Source: Anisodus tanguticus
Taxonomy: Eukaryota; Streptophyta; Magnoliopsida; Solanales; Solanaceae
DNA length: 64,000 bases
Direction of reading: 5' to 3'
Assembly (NCBI GenBank): GCA_034509755.1
Contig: CM067559.1
Coordinates: 41,579,032 to 41,643,031, forward strand
Of the stretch, positions 34,138-43,619 are shown in pieces; position 1 is the stretch's first letter; every line of letters starts with the position of its first letter. The notes under the pieces are model-generated. The model saw only the letters and a list, made by a program, of their open reading frames with translations. It was not told the origin of the DNA and did not search any database. The position numbers and the translations under genes are program-made.

Positions 34138-34190
34138 CATGATCTAAACCTTGCTCTTTCGTACTAGAACCTGAAGATTTTGATTCATCT
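34138..34190 (-). CDS. Coiled-coil gene, 5' half of exon 5
   Basis: Acceptor CTTTCAG/AGATGAATC. Reads (R)DESKSSGSSTKEQGLDH and then enters the transposon, where TAA is reached at 34127-34129. Its last 21 bases are the upstream copy of the duplication. Confidence 0.85.
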
Positions 34191-34388
34191 CTGAAAGTAT
34201 ATGGAGGATATTTAGTTAAATGATAATTCATTTTATTTTATTTAGTATGATGATGATATGAAATGAGCTTAAACGAAGAAGTGAAGATTCATATAGCCGA
34301 CTCCTACTTGTTTGGACTGAGGCATAACTGTCGTTATTGTTAGTTAAATGACCTAGAATACTTGGGAATTTGACTGCTTTCTTAATAC

Positions 34389-34426
34389 CTGAATTTACTC
34401 CTTGGTGTTAGGCAGTGAATTTTCAC
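34389..34426 (-). CDS. Coiled-coil gene, exon 4 (38 bp)
   Basis: Micro-exon VKIHCLTPRSKF plus two bases. Acceptor TTTACAG/GTG, donor TTCAG/GTATTA. It encodes the last strand of the NT-C2 domain. Confidence 0.88.
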
Positions 34427-34611
34427 CTGTAAACAAGATTGATAAGAATTTCAGTAAACAAGAAGTTGGAGCAATTCCATTTTATGTCTGTTGATTTTAG
34501 TAGTATAGGCATAAAGGATAAATGTCATCTTACAACATGAAAATTTATTATGAGGTACTGGAGTTTAGTGCTTGCCATAAGGTAAAGTTTTTACATGGTC
34601 CATGTTTATAG

Positions 34612-34731
34612 ATATGTTGCTCGGACCCTCAAAAAATGTTGCCGCACCCGTGTCGGATCCTCCAAAATTGCATAGCTTTTGAAGGATCTGACACACCGGC
34701 CGGTATTTTTGAAGAGGCCAAGCAACATAAG
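34612..34731. mobile_element. Foldback MITE family F, copy 4
   Basis: ATATGTTGCTCGGACC ... GCCAAGCAACATAAG with the inner CGGATCCTCC/GAAGGATCTG inverted pair. Located in intron 3 of the coiled-coil gene. Confidence 0.85.
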
Positions 34732-34808
34732 TTTCTAGTTAAATGCACCACAATAACTTAAAAGGAAAATGGCGGGGAAAATAAGGACTTATCGACCATA
34801 AGACTTGC

Positions 34809-34931
34809 CTGTAGTGTTGTACCCTGATTGCATTTCTTTAAAGGAAGCAAAACAGGAGAAGACGTTCTTGAACCAACATATGATGCCAGATTAATGGTTC
34901 CTTCTCCAAGTAGGCCAGATCTAGCAGAGCC
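34809..34931 (-). CDS. Coiled-coil gene, exon 3
   Basis: 41 codons: GSARSGLLGEGTINLASY ... LPLKKCNQGTTLQ, the middle of the NT-C2 domain. Acceptor AACATAG. The donor is CTACAG/GCAAGT, i.e. a GC-AG intron with an otherwise perfect consensus. Confidence 0.9.
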
Positions 34932-35016
34932 CTATGTTTAAAGGAACAATTGAGAAATCAAATAAGCAAGTCATCTTAGCGTCTTTAGTATTTTAATGGC
35001 AAAATATCTTGGGATT

Positions 35017-35248
35017 CCCCCTAAATTTGACACGTTTTATTCAGTGCACACTTAAACTTTGCCTAGTCCTGATTACCCCCCTAAACTTGGCAAGTCAATC
35101 CAACACGCCTAAAAAGAGAGTGCATTCACGCTCTTTGCCACGTCAGCATCTAGGAGGTTCAAAGCTATCAAATTGCTAATTTCAGGGGCTAATCACGACC
35201 AAAAAAAAGTTCAGGTGTGCACTGAATAAAAAGTATCAGATTTAGGGG
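35017..35248. mobile_element. MITE with 35-bp inverted ends
   Basis: Left end CCCCCTAAATTTGACACG then TTTTATTCAGTGCACAC. The right end is its inverted copy, GTGTGCACTGAATAAAAAG then TATCAGATTTAGGGG. About 232 bp, no coding capacity, in intron 2 of the coiled-coil gene. Superfamily not decided because no clear TSD was found. Confidence 0.8.
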
Positions 35249-35382
35249 TAGGTATTCTGCCTATTTTAAAAAGGAAAGCAGTGTTGAGGAAGTGAGATGA
35301 GCCTGAAGAAAACTAGTTATGCCATTGATATATAGAAAATGAAATAGATTTTTGAAGTAAAACACAAGGATTGCTATCATAC

Positions 35383-35583
35383 CATTGAAACAACAAACCT
35401 ATAGAGAGATTCTTCGAGCTCGAGAGAAGAAGAATCGTCCTGTGAAATCCACACGGATTCCAAAAGCGTCTCCGGCCATTGACAACTTCCATTTTTCACG
35501 AGCGTTTTGCCTAGCTTCGCTACTGTCTTTCCTGTTTCTACACAGATTATAGACAGAGAAAGCCTGTCCCATCCTTTTGGTAC
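35383..35583 (-). CDS. Coiled-coil gene, exon 2 (NT-C2 domain)
   Basis: 67 codons with no breaks: VPKGWDRLSLSIICVETGKT, then VAKLGKTLVKNGSCQW and ESLYRFVVSM. These are signature NT-C2 words; the domain is thought to bind membrane lipids. Acceptor GGGATAG, donor TCAATG/GTATGA. Confidence 0.92.
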
Positions 35584-36314
35584 CTATCCCAATACAACAT
35601 CATAATCAACTGTCAGTGACCATTTTTCGCTGCTACATTATTATATCGACAAGCTGAATGAAACCACATAACGGAGTTCTTTAGTACAATTGAATCAACT
35701 AAACCATATGGGATTAGGAAAAAATAGGAATCCTTAAGCATTACTTGTATCAAACAGTTCCATGTTAAGCATTATATCAGATTCGACTCTGGTGCGACAT
35801 CCATTTATTCATCAAAATAAACATCCCTTCTGAAGGCAGAATTGATTTTTTTTCAAGGTCATAGGTCGTAGAATTCCCTCTTTCAAGCTTCCTTACAGGC
35901 AGAAGAGTTAGCAAAGGTACCCACAGTATCTAGTCAGTGATCAAAGCATTGATCAGAGGTTGAATCGATCATCACAAGAAGAATTAGGCCAAAATTTTCT
36001 ATTAAAAAAAAGCAACTGAAAGGCTTTCATAAAATTTATGGAGTAAAGTGGTGTGGCTTCAGATTGCAAACCAAAAGAATACTTTTGTTATTTGCCTAAC
36101 TTCTCTGAAATAACTAACTAGTGAAGAGAGGATTATGAGGTGTGGTTGATCTACTAAGTGATGTTATGTTACAAAAAATCAAGTTTTGCTTATGAAATAA
36201 GTTACAGAAACTATACAGTGTACATTCAACTTCAAAATCGTCAAATAATCACACTCGGTACCTCATTATGGGAATCGAAATCAAGAGGGAAAAGGAGTAT
36301 AGTTTAGTCATTCT

Positions 36315-36413
36315 ACAACAACAACGAACTCAGTGTAATCCTACAAAGTGGGGTCTGGCGAGGGTAGGATGTACGCAGACCTTACATCTACCTTTGAAAG
36401 TTGATAGTTTAGC
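36315..36413 (-). mobile_element. SINE fragment, intron 1
   Basis: About 99 bp, minus strand, ending in a (TTG)n-like tail (CAACAACAAC on plus). It contains the Solanaceae SINE words GTGGGGTCTGG and GTACGCAGACCTTAC. A perfect 12-bp duplication TTTAGTCATTCT flanks it (36303-36314, 36414-36425). 5'-truncated: no pol III boxes. Confidence 0.88.
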
Positions 36414-37130
36414 TTTAGTCATTCTGCATGATCTTATTTGAAACTATAATCTTATATATCTAAGTATTAAATTATTTTATTTGATATAAGTCAAGATCAC
36501 CTAATTGATCTCAACCATCAATAGTCATCCTATGGATTGCTATTATTATGAAAATGATGACCAATTATGGTGTCTAAGTCATGGCCGGAGCTACAGTTCT
36601 ACTTACAAGTTCGGCATAACCAAGTAGCTTTGGCCAGACCCTACATTTCTGTTTCAAAAACTACTTGATATATATATATATATATAAATAATTTATGCAG
36701 AACCCAATAAACTGTCATTTTTAGAATCCAGAGCCCATAAACTTAAAATCCTAGCTCCTCCTCTGACTACGGTGTCAAGCTATTTCTTCCCATTATGCAA
36801 ATCAAAAATCTTGATCAATCCAATAATATACAATTTTTGCATTTATTAACAAAAACCATCAGAAAAAAACAAGAATCCAGTAACAAAAATTGAATCAAGA
36901 CTTGAAGTGTTCTCTAAGTTTTGTATTATCCCAATAATCTTTATCCAAAAAATAACTAAAGGGCAGCTGGTGCACTAAACTCCCGTTATGCAAAGGGTTT
37001 AATCTACGCAGCATTACAACTGTTCAGTACAAATACAGCAACAAAATCAGTCACTGATCAGTACACAACAAAACACTGAATTTTTTAGCCACTAAAACTT
37101 AAAGGGTCTGATAAAAATGTATAATTGTAC

Positions 37131-37217
37131 CTGAAGTGCTTGGAAATTGGAGAATCTGAAATCAACTCTTTCTCCTGATTTGGCCTGCTTATTATTCTGC
37201 TTTTGTAACTTGAACAT
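37131..37217 (-). CDS. Coiled-coil gene, exon 1 with start codon
   Basis: ATG at 37215-37217 gives MFKLQKQNNKQAKSGERVDF then RFSNFQALQ, 29 codons ending at donor CTTCAG/GTACAA. This is the usual start of plant NT-C2 coiled-coil proteins. An (AAAG)n tract lies 113 bp upstream. Confidence 0.92.
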
Positions 37218-37329
37218 TTTCTCTTTGTCACCTTAGTGGCTATATTTTCTTGAAATATAATGTGATACAGACAATAAAATGACACTAACTTTGAATACAG
37301 TATAAGAATCAAAATGCATTGGAAGGACC

Positions 37330-37332
37330 AAA

Positions 37333-37384
<52 letters not shown>

Positions 37385-37387
37385 AAT
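37330..37387 (+). repeat. (AAAG)n microsatellite
   Basis: About 14 GAAA/AAAG units, lying in the promoter or 5' UTR side of the coiled-coil gene (reads CTTT on its strand). Confidence 0.9.
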
Positions 37388-38580
37388 AGAGGAGTTAGCT
37401 AATTGGTCTATGATCTTGTTGTCATGGGGTGTTATATTGTTTTCTGTCTATTTGATGTTTCATTTGAGCTTATAATAGACAGTTTATTATAGTGCACAAA
37501 GTGAAGGACAAGAAAGCTTGAGGAATTTGTGTTTTTGACACTCAAATAAAACAGTTGTCTTGTAATAGTAAGTTTCGTTTGTAATAGTAAGTTTGGTTTT
37601 TAGTCTCCTATCAGCTGTTTGGTATTGGTATTTAGACCTAACTAGGGGCGGAGAATAGGGCATAATTCAGTAATTTTGGTTCAAACAATGTTTTCTTTAG
37701 AAACATTTATTTAATAGTATGTACAAATTATTAATTTAGAATCCGGTAACTTAAAAAGAGTGAAATTTCAAACTCGTAAGGTTCAAATCCTGGCTCCGTC
37801 TCTAGATGCGACTAATTTGAATTTGAGCCGAAAAGTCATACTTTAAAGGTAAAGTACTTCCTATCAAAGATGATTTAATTTTGAACGGAGTATATCTGAT
37901 TTTAGAATTATAGGGTACTTACGATTCTTGTCTTGTAGTCATTAAAATTGGATTTAAAAGGAAGTTATTCCTCTTCTTTACATTCTTTTTAGCTAACAAA
38001 GAAAATGAGAAATCAAGAAATGATCATTTATGTGTCTATCTACCTTTAGTTGGGTAATGGCCTAATGGGTGGGTAAGCTGAACGTTGAAGGCAAGCAAGG
38101 GGTTAATTTCCTTTTTCATTTTGTTTGTTTGTTTGTATATATATAATTATGATTTTTTTCTCTTTCATATTTGTGGGTTCGACATTCCTAAAATCCTTTA
38201 AAATATTTGAAATAGGTACAAATTTTCTTGTACTATATGAAATTGAGCAATTTTGCCTTCATTTGACTTTGATTCATTTGTTGTTTCATATCATTATTGT
38301 TAGCAAATCGTCTCATATTTGTTCTTGCAATTGACAGAGCTCCAGTGCGAAATAAGTGAGCTCCTTTTGTGTGCCCAATTTTTGCACAAAAAATGTTCGA
38401 ATTTATCCTTCAACTTTTAATTATGATTTAATATTATCTTTGTGTAAGAGTTTGGATAGGAGCCAAGGGCAAAACTGATACTTTTTTCTAACAGTGGAGT
38501 GATATTAGATCAAAAGTCAGATGAAGGACAACATTGCTCAATTTCGAATGATCCATGGACAAATATGACTTTCTCCTTAC
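37388..38580. other. Intergenic upstream of coiled-coil gene
   Basis: No gene seen. The promoter of the coiled-coil gene presumably lies here, but no clear TATA box can be assigned. The hydrophobic frame 38125-38334 is unsupported. Confidence 0.4.
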
Positions 38581-38641
38581 AATATTTAGGTTTTGTTTAG
38601 AAAGTAACATATCATGATCATAAAACGGATAATGGGAGAAG

Positions 38642-39003
38642 TACTTTCTCCGTCCAGTTTTACTTGTTCACTATATTAAAAATAATTTTTCAAATTTACT
38701 TGTCCATTTTAGAAAATTAAGAGATAATATACTACTTTTTTCCTATTTTACATTTAGTAATTAATAAATCAAATTTTCTAATTCCTTTTTTCCAACACTA
38801 CTTTTTATGGGGAATATATGAATTGTTGGAATCCATTACTTAATTAGTTGGTTGCACATTTTTTTTGATAAGTTTTAATTAATTTCAATCATTAGGTAAT
38901 TAACAATAATTAGAGGTAATATGGTAAACTTTTATTTTATTTTTGGTTCTTTAATAGATGTGTAAAGTTAACATATGACAAGTAAAACGGGGAGGAGGGT
39001 GTA
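38642..39003. mobile_element. Stowaway-like MITE
   Basis: Inverted ends CTTTCTCCGTCCAGTTTTAC / GTAAAACGGGGAGGAGGGTG, TA on each side, AT-rich interior, about 360 bp. This fits a Tc1/mariner-derived Stowaway element. The flanks are themselves duplicated (38583-38643 and 39004-39090). Confidence 0.75.
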
Positions 39004-39521
39004 AATATTTAGGTTTTGTTTAGAAATTAATTCAAATTAAATTTCGATGGCTATCATAAGCATGAAACGGATAATGAGAGAAATACTATGGCTATTGGTA
39101 GGAAGTTACAAATAAAATAACTACGTTACAACTAAGACAATAATTACTCACATTGGGAATTACAATCATGGTTATACAATTACAGCAAAAGACAAATAAC
39201 ATATGATTTTACCTTATTTTATAGATGAGATTGTGACCGTGCTATTGAAGTTTGAGTATCTTTTATAGTACAGGTAAATATTTAGTTGAGATATATTAAT
39301 TTTAATCCAGATGAGCATTGATAGCAATAATGTGTTCTACTATGTGATTGCAAATTAATAACTGTAATTTCTACGGTTTTGGCGATACTTTCTATTTTAC
39401 GTTGAGTTTAACATTCTCTGTCTTTGTCTTTTTCACTTGATGAATAAAAAATAGTTGTATGCTCTTTCTTCCTGCACAATGACGTGAATTTCATTTTTGT
39501 AGTTAAGCTATTTATACATAT

Positions 39522-41088
39522 TGAAAGTACGTATGTCCTAGAGACAATTATTAGTGACAAATGTATTTGAATACATTCGTATTATTAATCAGATTAATAT
39601 TTATGACATTTGCAATTATTGAATTATTATTTGATTGTTTGTAATTATTCATTAATGTGCATCCCTTGAGCTTACGTTGTCATTAATAGAGTGAGATATT
39701 AATGATATAGCGTAACTCTAAAACGGCCTCGACTAATGATCATCGAGAATGGGATATCGATGATATGTTATAAGTCGATATGTGGTTTGTATCACATTCT
39801 TAGAGAATGTAGTATATCTCACCTGCTACTTGTAATGGTTACTAGTGATGGACACATTGATACTTTTGGAAAGTATTGGTATACCATGCTGATAAAATAT
39901 TTGTTATACATGTCTAAAGTGTTATCAGCGTGTGGGAGATGAAGGTCCTTTGTCTTGAGGTCAATACACGCCTTGTTTACAGAGATATGTACTTTGACCC
40001 TGTCCTAAGCTTAAACTCCTTATAGGATAAGATACGGCTTGTGTTGGGTGCATTATGATGTAAATTAAGATGGGAGTTGAGCCAAGAATAGGATTCATTC
40101 CTCGATTGGATATTCGAGAGAGCACTCAACTTCTCAGTGTATTAGGTCGACCAAGTCATTGGCCAATGCAAGAGACATATTTAGAATATGATCTAGTTGT
40201 CGACTAATATAGATGAGATAAAGTGATCAAGCCATTTGGATAGACACATGGCAAATCCTAAGCTTAATCGAGTGTGTCGCGAATGAAATGAATTTATTAT
40301 CTCACATAAAGGTTATGTTTGTTGGATTCATTTAAACGTACTTCATATATTGAGTTCGTCGTACGACGCAGTCTAGGAGTTCTGTATGGACCTTAATTGG
40401 ATTAGTGTCGATATATGAAGGCCTATAGGGTTACACTATGTCGATTGTCTCTTCGATCTAAGGGTGTATTGAGAAAGTATTAAATATTCGATTTGGAATC
40501 GAGATATTTAAATTGATAATAACTATGAGATAATTTCTATTAGATGAAAATTATTTAATTAAATCAAAATTAGATTTTGGATTTAGTGTGCTGAATATAT
40601 ATATATATATTAAATGAAAACGGGAAACTGAATTTTACGTAAGGCGCCGCGGCGCAGTGGGCCCAGTCAGACTGGCCCACTACACCTCGGTTTTTGGGCC
40701 AGGCTTAGAGCCCAACCCTAATATGATTTGTGACCTAATTTTAACTATAAATACATCACTCCCATTGTTAATTAATACACACCAATTCTATAAACTAATT
40801 CTAGACTTAGAGTCTAGGACGAAACTCTCTCAAACCTCTGCCAAAATTTCTTGGCTTTCTTGATAGAGGAATACAACATAGCATAGTGCTTGCAGTCGAA
40901 GGGACAGTCACGTGTAATCCCTAAGTAAAGACTCCAGATGTATTAACCTGTAAATGTTCATGTTTTATGTTACAAGTTTTTTATTGTCGTATAACCATAC
41001 CAGAAGAAATTGTTGGGGTAAGTAAGAACAAAATTTTAAACTTCCGATGTGTTTTACTTATGTGTTTTAAACCCAACAAAACCCTACA
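39522..41088 (+). repeat. 5' LTR of Copia family B
   Basis: The right end is secure (...AACCCTACA just before the PBS). The left end TGAAAGTACGTATG is chosen by TG start and change in base composition. A TATA box TATAAATA is at 40746-40753, preceded by a GC-rich GCGCCGCGGCGC block and the inverted GTGGGCCCAGTC/GACTGGCCCAC pair near 40657. Confidence 0.7.
40746..40753 (+). promoter_or_regulatory. LTR TATA box (family B)
   Basis: TATAAATA about 340 bp upstream of the PBS within the LTR. Confidence 0.55.
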
Positions 41089-41089
41089 G

Positions 41090-41101
41090 TGGTATCAGAG
41101 C
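41090..41101 (+). promoter_or_regulatory. PBS of Copia family B
   Basis: TGGTATCAGAGC, the canonical plant initiator-Met tRNA site, one base after the LTR. Confidence 0.9.
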
Positions 41102-41469
41102 CCAGACTGGTTCAATGGTTATATAACAATTGAACAACATAATAATATGGGTTAAACACAAAATTGGATTAAAACAAGGCTTCTTGAAATCCTACATATC
41201 TTGACCGAATGGTTAACCTTTTGATATCACCCTAAATTATCACCTACGCTAAATTGAGGAAGTCATTCCGTTCTAACTCGGACTAAGCCAAGTGCAGATA
41301 ACCGGTTCATTGCGAGCATGGTGCACGACGAAGAACGAATATGAATGGATGATGATCGATATGTGCGTTATTGATAATGGTGGGTGAGGATAAAGGATCT
41401 GTGATTCGATCCCTAAATTGGATTTAGGGCTCGAACGATTTAAAAAAAATTAACACAGAAATATTTTGT

Positions 41470-41750
41470 CAGGACATCGGCACCGCGGCCCTATGGTAGG
41501 ATGCCATAGCGCTTGCTAAGGTTTCAAGGCGGTGACGCGGCCCTAATGCTTCAATTTTAAAATTCTGGACTTACTGGATAGTAGGCGCCGCGACTCCATG
41601 GTGGAGCGTCGCGGCCCTAATGAACTACAAAAGCTGAAAGGTTTCTGCCTTGCCAGCGTCGCGGCGCTAATGCATTGCAGAAGCTGAATTTCGGTTTCTG
41701 CCTCATTGGCATCGCGGCTCTAATGATTAGCGACGCGGCCCCATCGATCC
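41470..41750 (+). repeat. GC-rich degenerate tandem repeat in leader
   Basis: Five to six copies of a unit built on (G)CGCGGC(C/G/T)CTAATG, with AAGCTGAA...TTTCTGCC between some copies. CpG-rich against an AT-rich background, between PBS and gag. Confidence 0.7.
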
Positions 41751-42104
41751 AAAAAAAAAATTATTCAGAATGTTTAACCTATGATTATTATTATACAATA
41801 TATTTGATAAGTATATTGTTTATGTGCTAAATGATTGTCATTTAGATTACTAGAATAGTGTCCGCAAATAATTGTCTGGGTAGGCGACGCCCAGTATTTG
41901 TTAAAACGCTTAATATCATGCTTGGGCAGGCGGTACCCAATAAGTGCTTAATAGACTTTGCATTAAGATATTATATTTGATATAGCATACTAGAGTTGAT
42001 CTTGGTTAAAACTCTGAATTAAAATATTCCCTAAAATTTTAATACAAGTCTCATTTAAAATGAACGCGTCGTCCGTTATAATTGATTATAGTGCAAAATC
42101 CTTT

Positions 42105-42250
42105 TCGGCGAGATGAGTATTTATGCCACAGCATTTGCTCTACGAGGACTCATACTCTTTCATAGATGCATGTTAAATGTAGAAGTGGGTGATAAACCTT
42201 CATGAGTATTTACACCACAGTATTTGCTCTATAAGGCAAAACTCACTTAG
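42105..42250 (+). repeat. Leader direct repeat, about 90 bp unit
   Basis: ATGAGTATTTATGCCACAGC(ATTTGCTCTA) near 42114 recurs as ATGAGTATTTACACCACAGT(ATTTGCTCTA) near 42202. Part of the family B untranslated leader. Confidence 0.65.
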
Positions 42251-42635
42251 ATACATAATTGCAATCGCATAATGGGGTTGACTTACTAGGCTATCTTGGC
42301 GCCACAGTGTCGGACAAGCCGAGGGACGCAGATCGTTTGTTTAGAACATTCGGTCAAACATGAGTTACAAATTGTTTGTAATTGGTTTAGAGACCTACCA
42401 TGTTGTGTTGTTGAAGTTATTAGCCACAGCAAACGCGGAGATAGGATGAATCTGGATCATGGCCCATTATGACCATATTTGATATGAGTCTGTATTCTTC
42501 CATGGGTCGAAGAGTATGTTAAAATAGTGAGAGCTATTTAAACTAAAGGCCATGTTAATTAGTTAACGAATGTCTTCAATAGAAATTATATTAGAGTTTA
42601 ATTTCAAGTCTATCTATATCTTCAGTTTATACAAA

Positions 42636-43600
42636 ATGTCGAATCTATCACTGAAAATGTTGGTTGAGACAAACAAGTTGACTGGATCAAATTACCCTGA
42701 CTGGCTAAGAAATCTGTGATTGGTGTTAAGACTAGAAAGAATTGAGTATGTGTTAGACACAATGTTCCCCACAGTCCCTGCTAAAGATTCTGTTGAGTGT
42801 GCCCTGTTTGAGAAGGTGGCTTATTAGAAACACCTAGACGATGATACCTCGGCACAATGTGTAATGTTGTCCTCCATGACCTTGGAGTTACAGAGGCAAC
42901 ATGAAAACATGGGCCCCAAGGAAATGCTAGAATACTTGAAGAGTCTCTATGACTCACAGTCTCAAACAATAGAGTATGAACTGTTAAGGGACCTTTTCAA
43001 GTGTAAGTTGAACGATGGGGGTCAAGTGTTAGCACATGTTTTGAAGATGATTGCGTTGATAGAAAGGTTGGCTTCGATTGGAACGAAGCTGCCTTTAAAT
43101 GTCTCTGTCAACCTGATCCTGAATTCACTCTCTGGTTCATTTGAGAATTTCATTGTGAACTTCAATATGAATGGGACCAAGGCAAGTCTTCCAGAGCTTC
43201 ACAACATGTTGAAGACCTTTGAACTATCTACCTCTAAAGGTAAAATCGTGCTCATGGTAGGATCTTCTAGCAAGTTCAAACCCAAGGGTAAGAACATGCA
43301 GAAGAAGAAGGGTAAGACAATTGTTGCACCTACAGTTATGAAACCTAGAGGAGGTGTTCAGAAGAAGGAAAAGGTAGTTTCAGATGTGTGCCTCAACTGC
43401 AAGAAGAAGGGGCACTAGAAGAAGGATTGCACAGCTCCAGGAGGAGGCAAAGCACTAGGTGCTCTTGGCTCTACTGGACAAGGTATGTTTGTCATTGAGA
43501 TAAATATGTCTATAAATAACTCTCACCGCTGGGTATTGGATACCGCATGTGGCTCACACATTTGTAATAATGTGCAGGGTCTGATTGACAGCAGAACGGT
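42636..43600 (+). pseudogene. Copia family B gag and start of protease
   Basis: Starts ATG at 42636 (MSNLSLKMLVETNKLTGSNY). Gag core words are YLKSLYDSQSQTIEYELL and LLRDLFKCKLNDGG. The CCHC knuckle is CLNCKKKGH-stop-KKDC, and the protease active site region is VLDTACGSH. One frame throughout, with stops at 42717-42719 (TGA), 42825-42827 (TAG) and 43416-43418 (TAG). Each falls where Trp is expected in related gags (for example GHWKKDC), so each would be a TGG G-to-A change. Confidence 0.85.
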
Positions 43601-43619
43601 TGGACCTTGGCTCACACAT

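Larger units (their letters stand above)
27151..37217 (-). pseudogene. NT-C2 and coiled-coil protein gene, interrupted
   Basis: Host gene of about ten exons on the minus strand: 37131-37217, 35383-35583, 34809-34931, 34389-34426, exon 5 (34138-34190 plus 31554-31663, split by an insertion), 30868-31342, 28104-30615, about 27751-27906, 27494-27624 and 27151-27382. The protein has an N-terminal NT-C2 (EEIG1/EHBP1-type membrane-binding) domain, a Ser-rich linker and a long coiled coil. Plant members are usually annotated as myosin-heavy-chain-related or USO1-like, with probable roles at membranes or the cytoskeleton. Defects: a 2.45-kb Copia fragment in exon 5 with a stop three codons in, a one-base frameshift near 30297, and no in-phase acceptor seen for exon 8. 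Exon phases otherwise agree, so the decay looks recent. It may still make partial proteins. Confidence 0.88.
39522..43600 (+). mobile_element. Copia family B, 5' half
   Basis: A second Copia lineage: 5' LTR (39522-41088), PBS, a 1.5-kb leader, gag with a CCHC knuckle, and the first residues of protease (WVLDTACGSHICNN). It is cut off in the protease at about 43600 and joined to a reversed family A fragment. No pol or 3' LTR remains in the window. Confidence 0.85.

Noticed and set aside
37330..37387. Telomere-like or regulatory array
   Set aside because: Plain (AAAG)n microsatellite without the TTTAGGG telomere unit.
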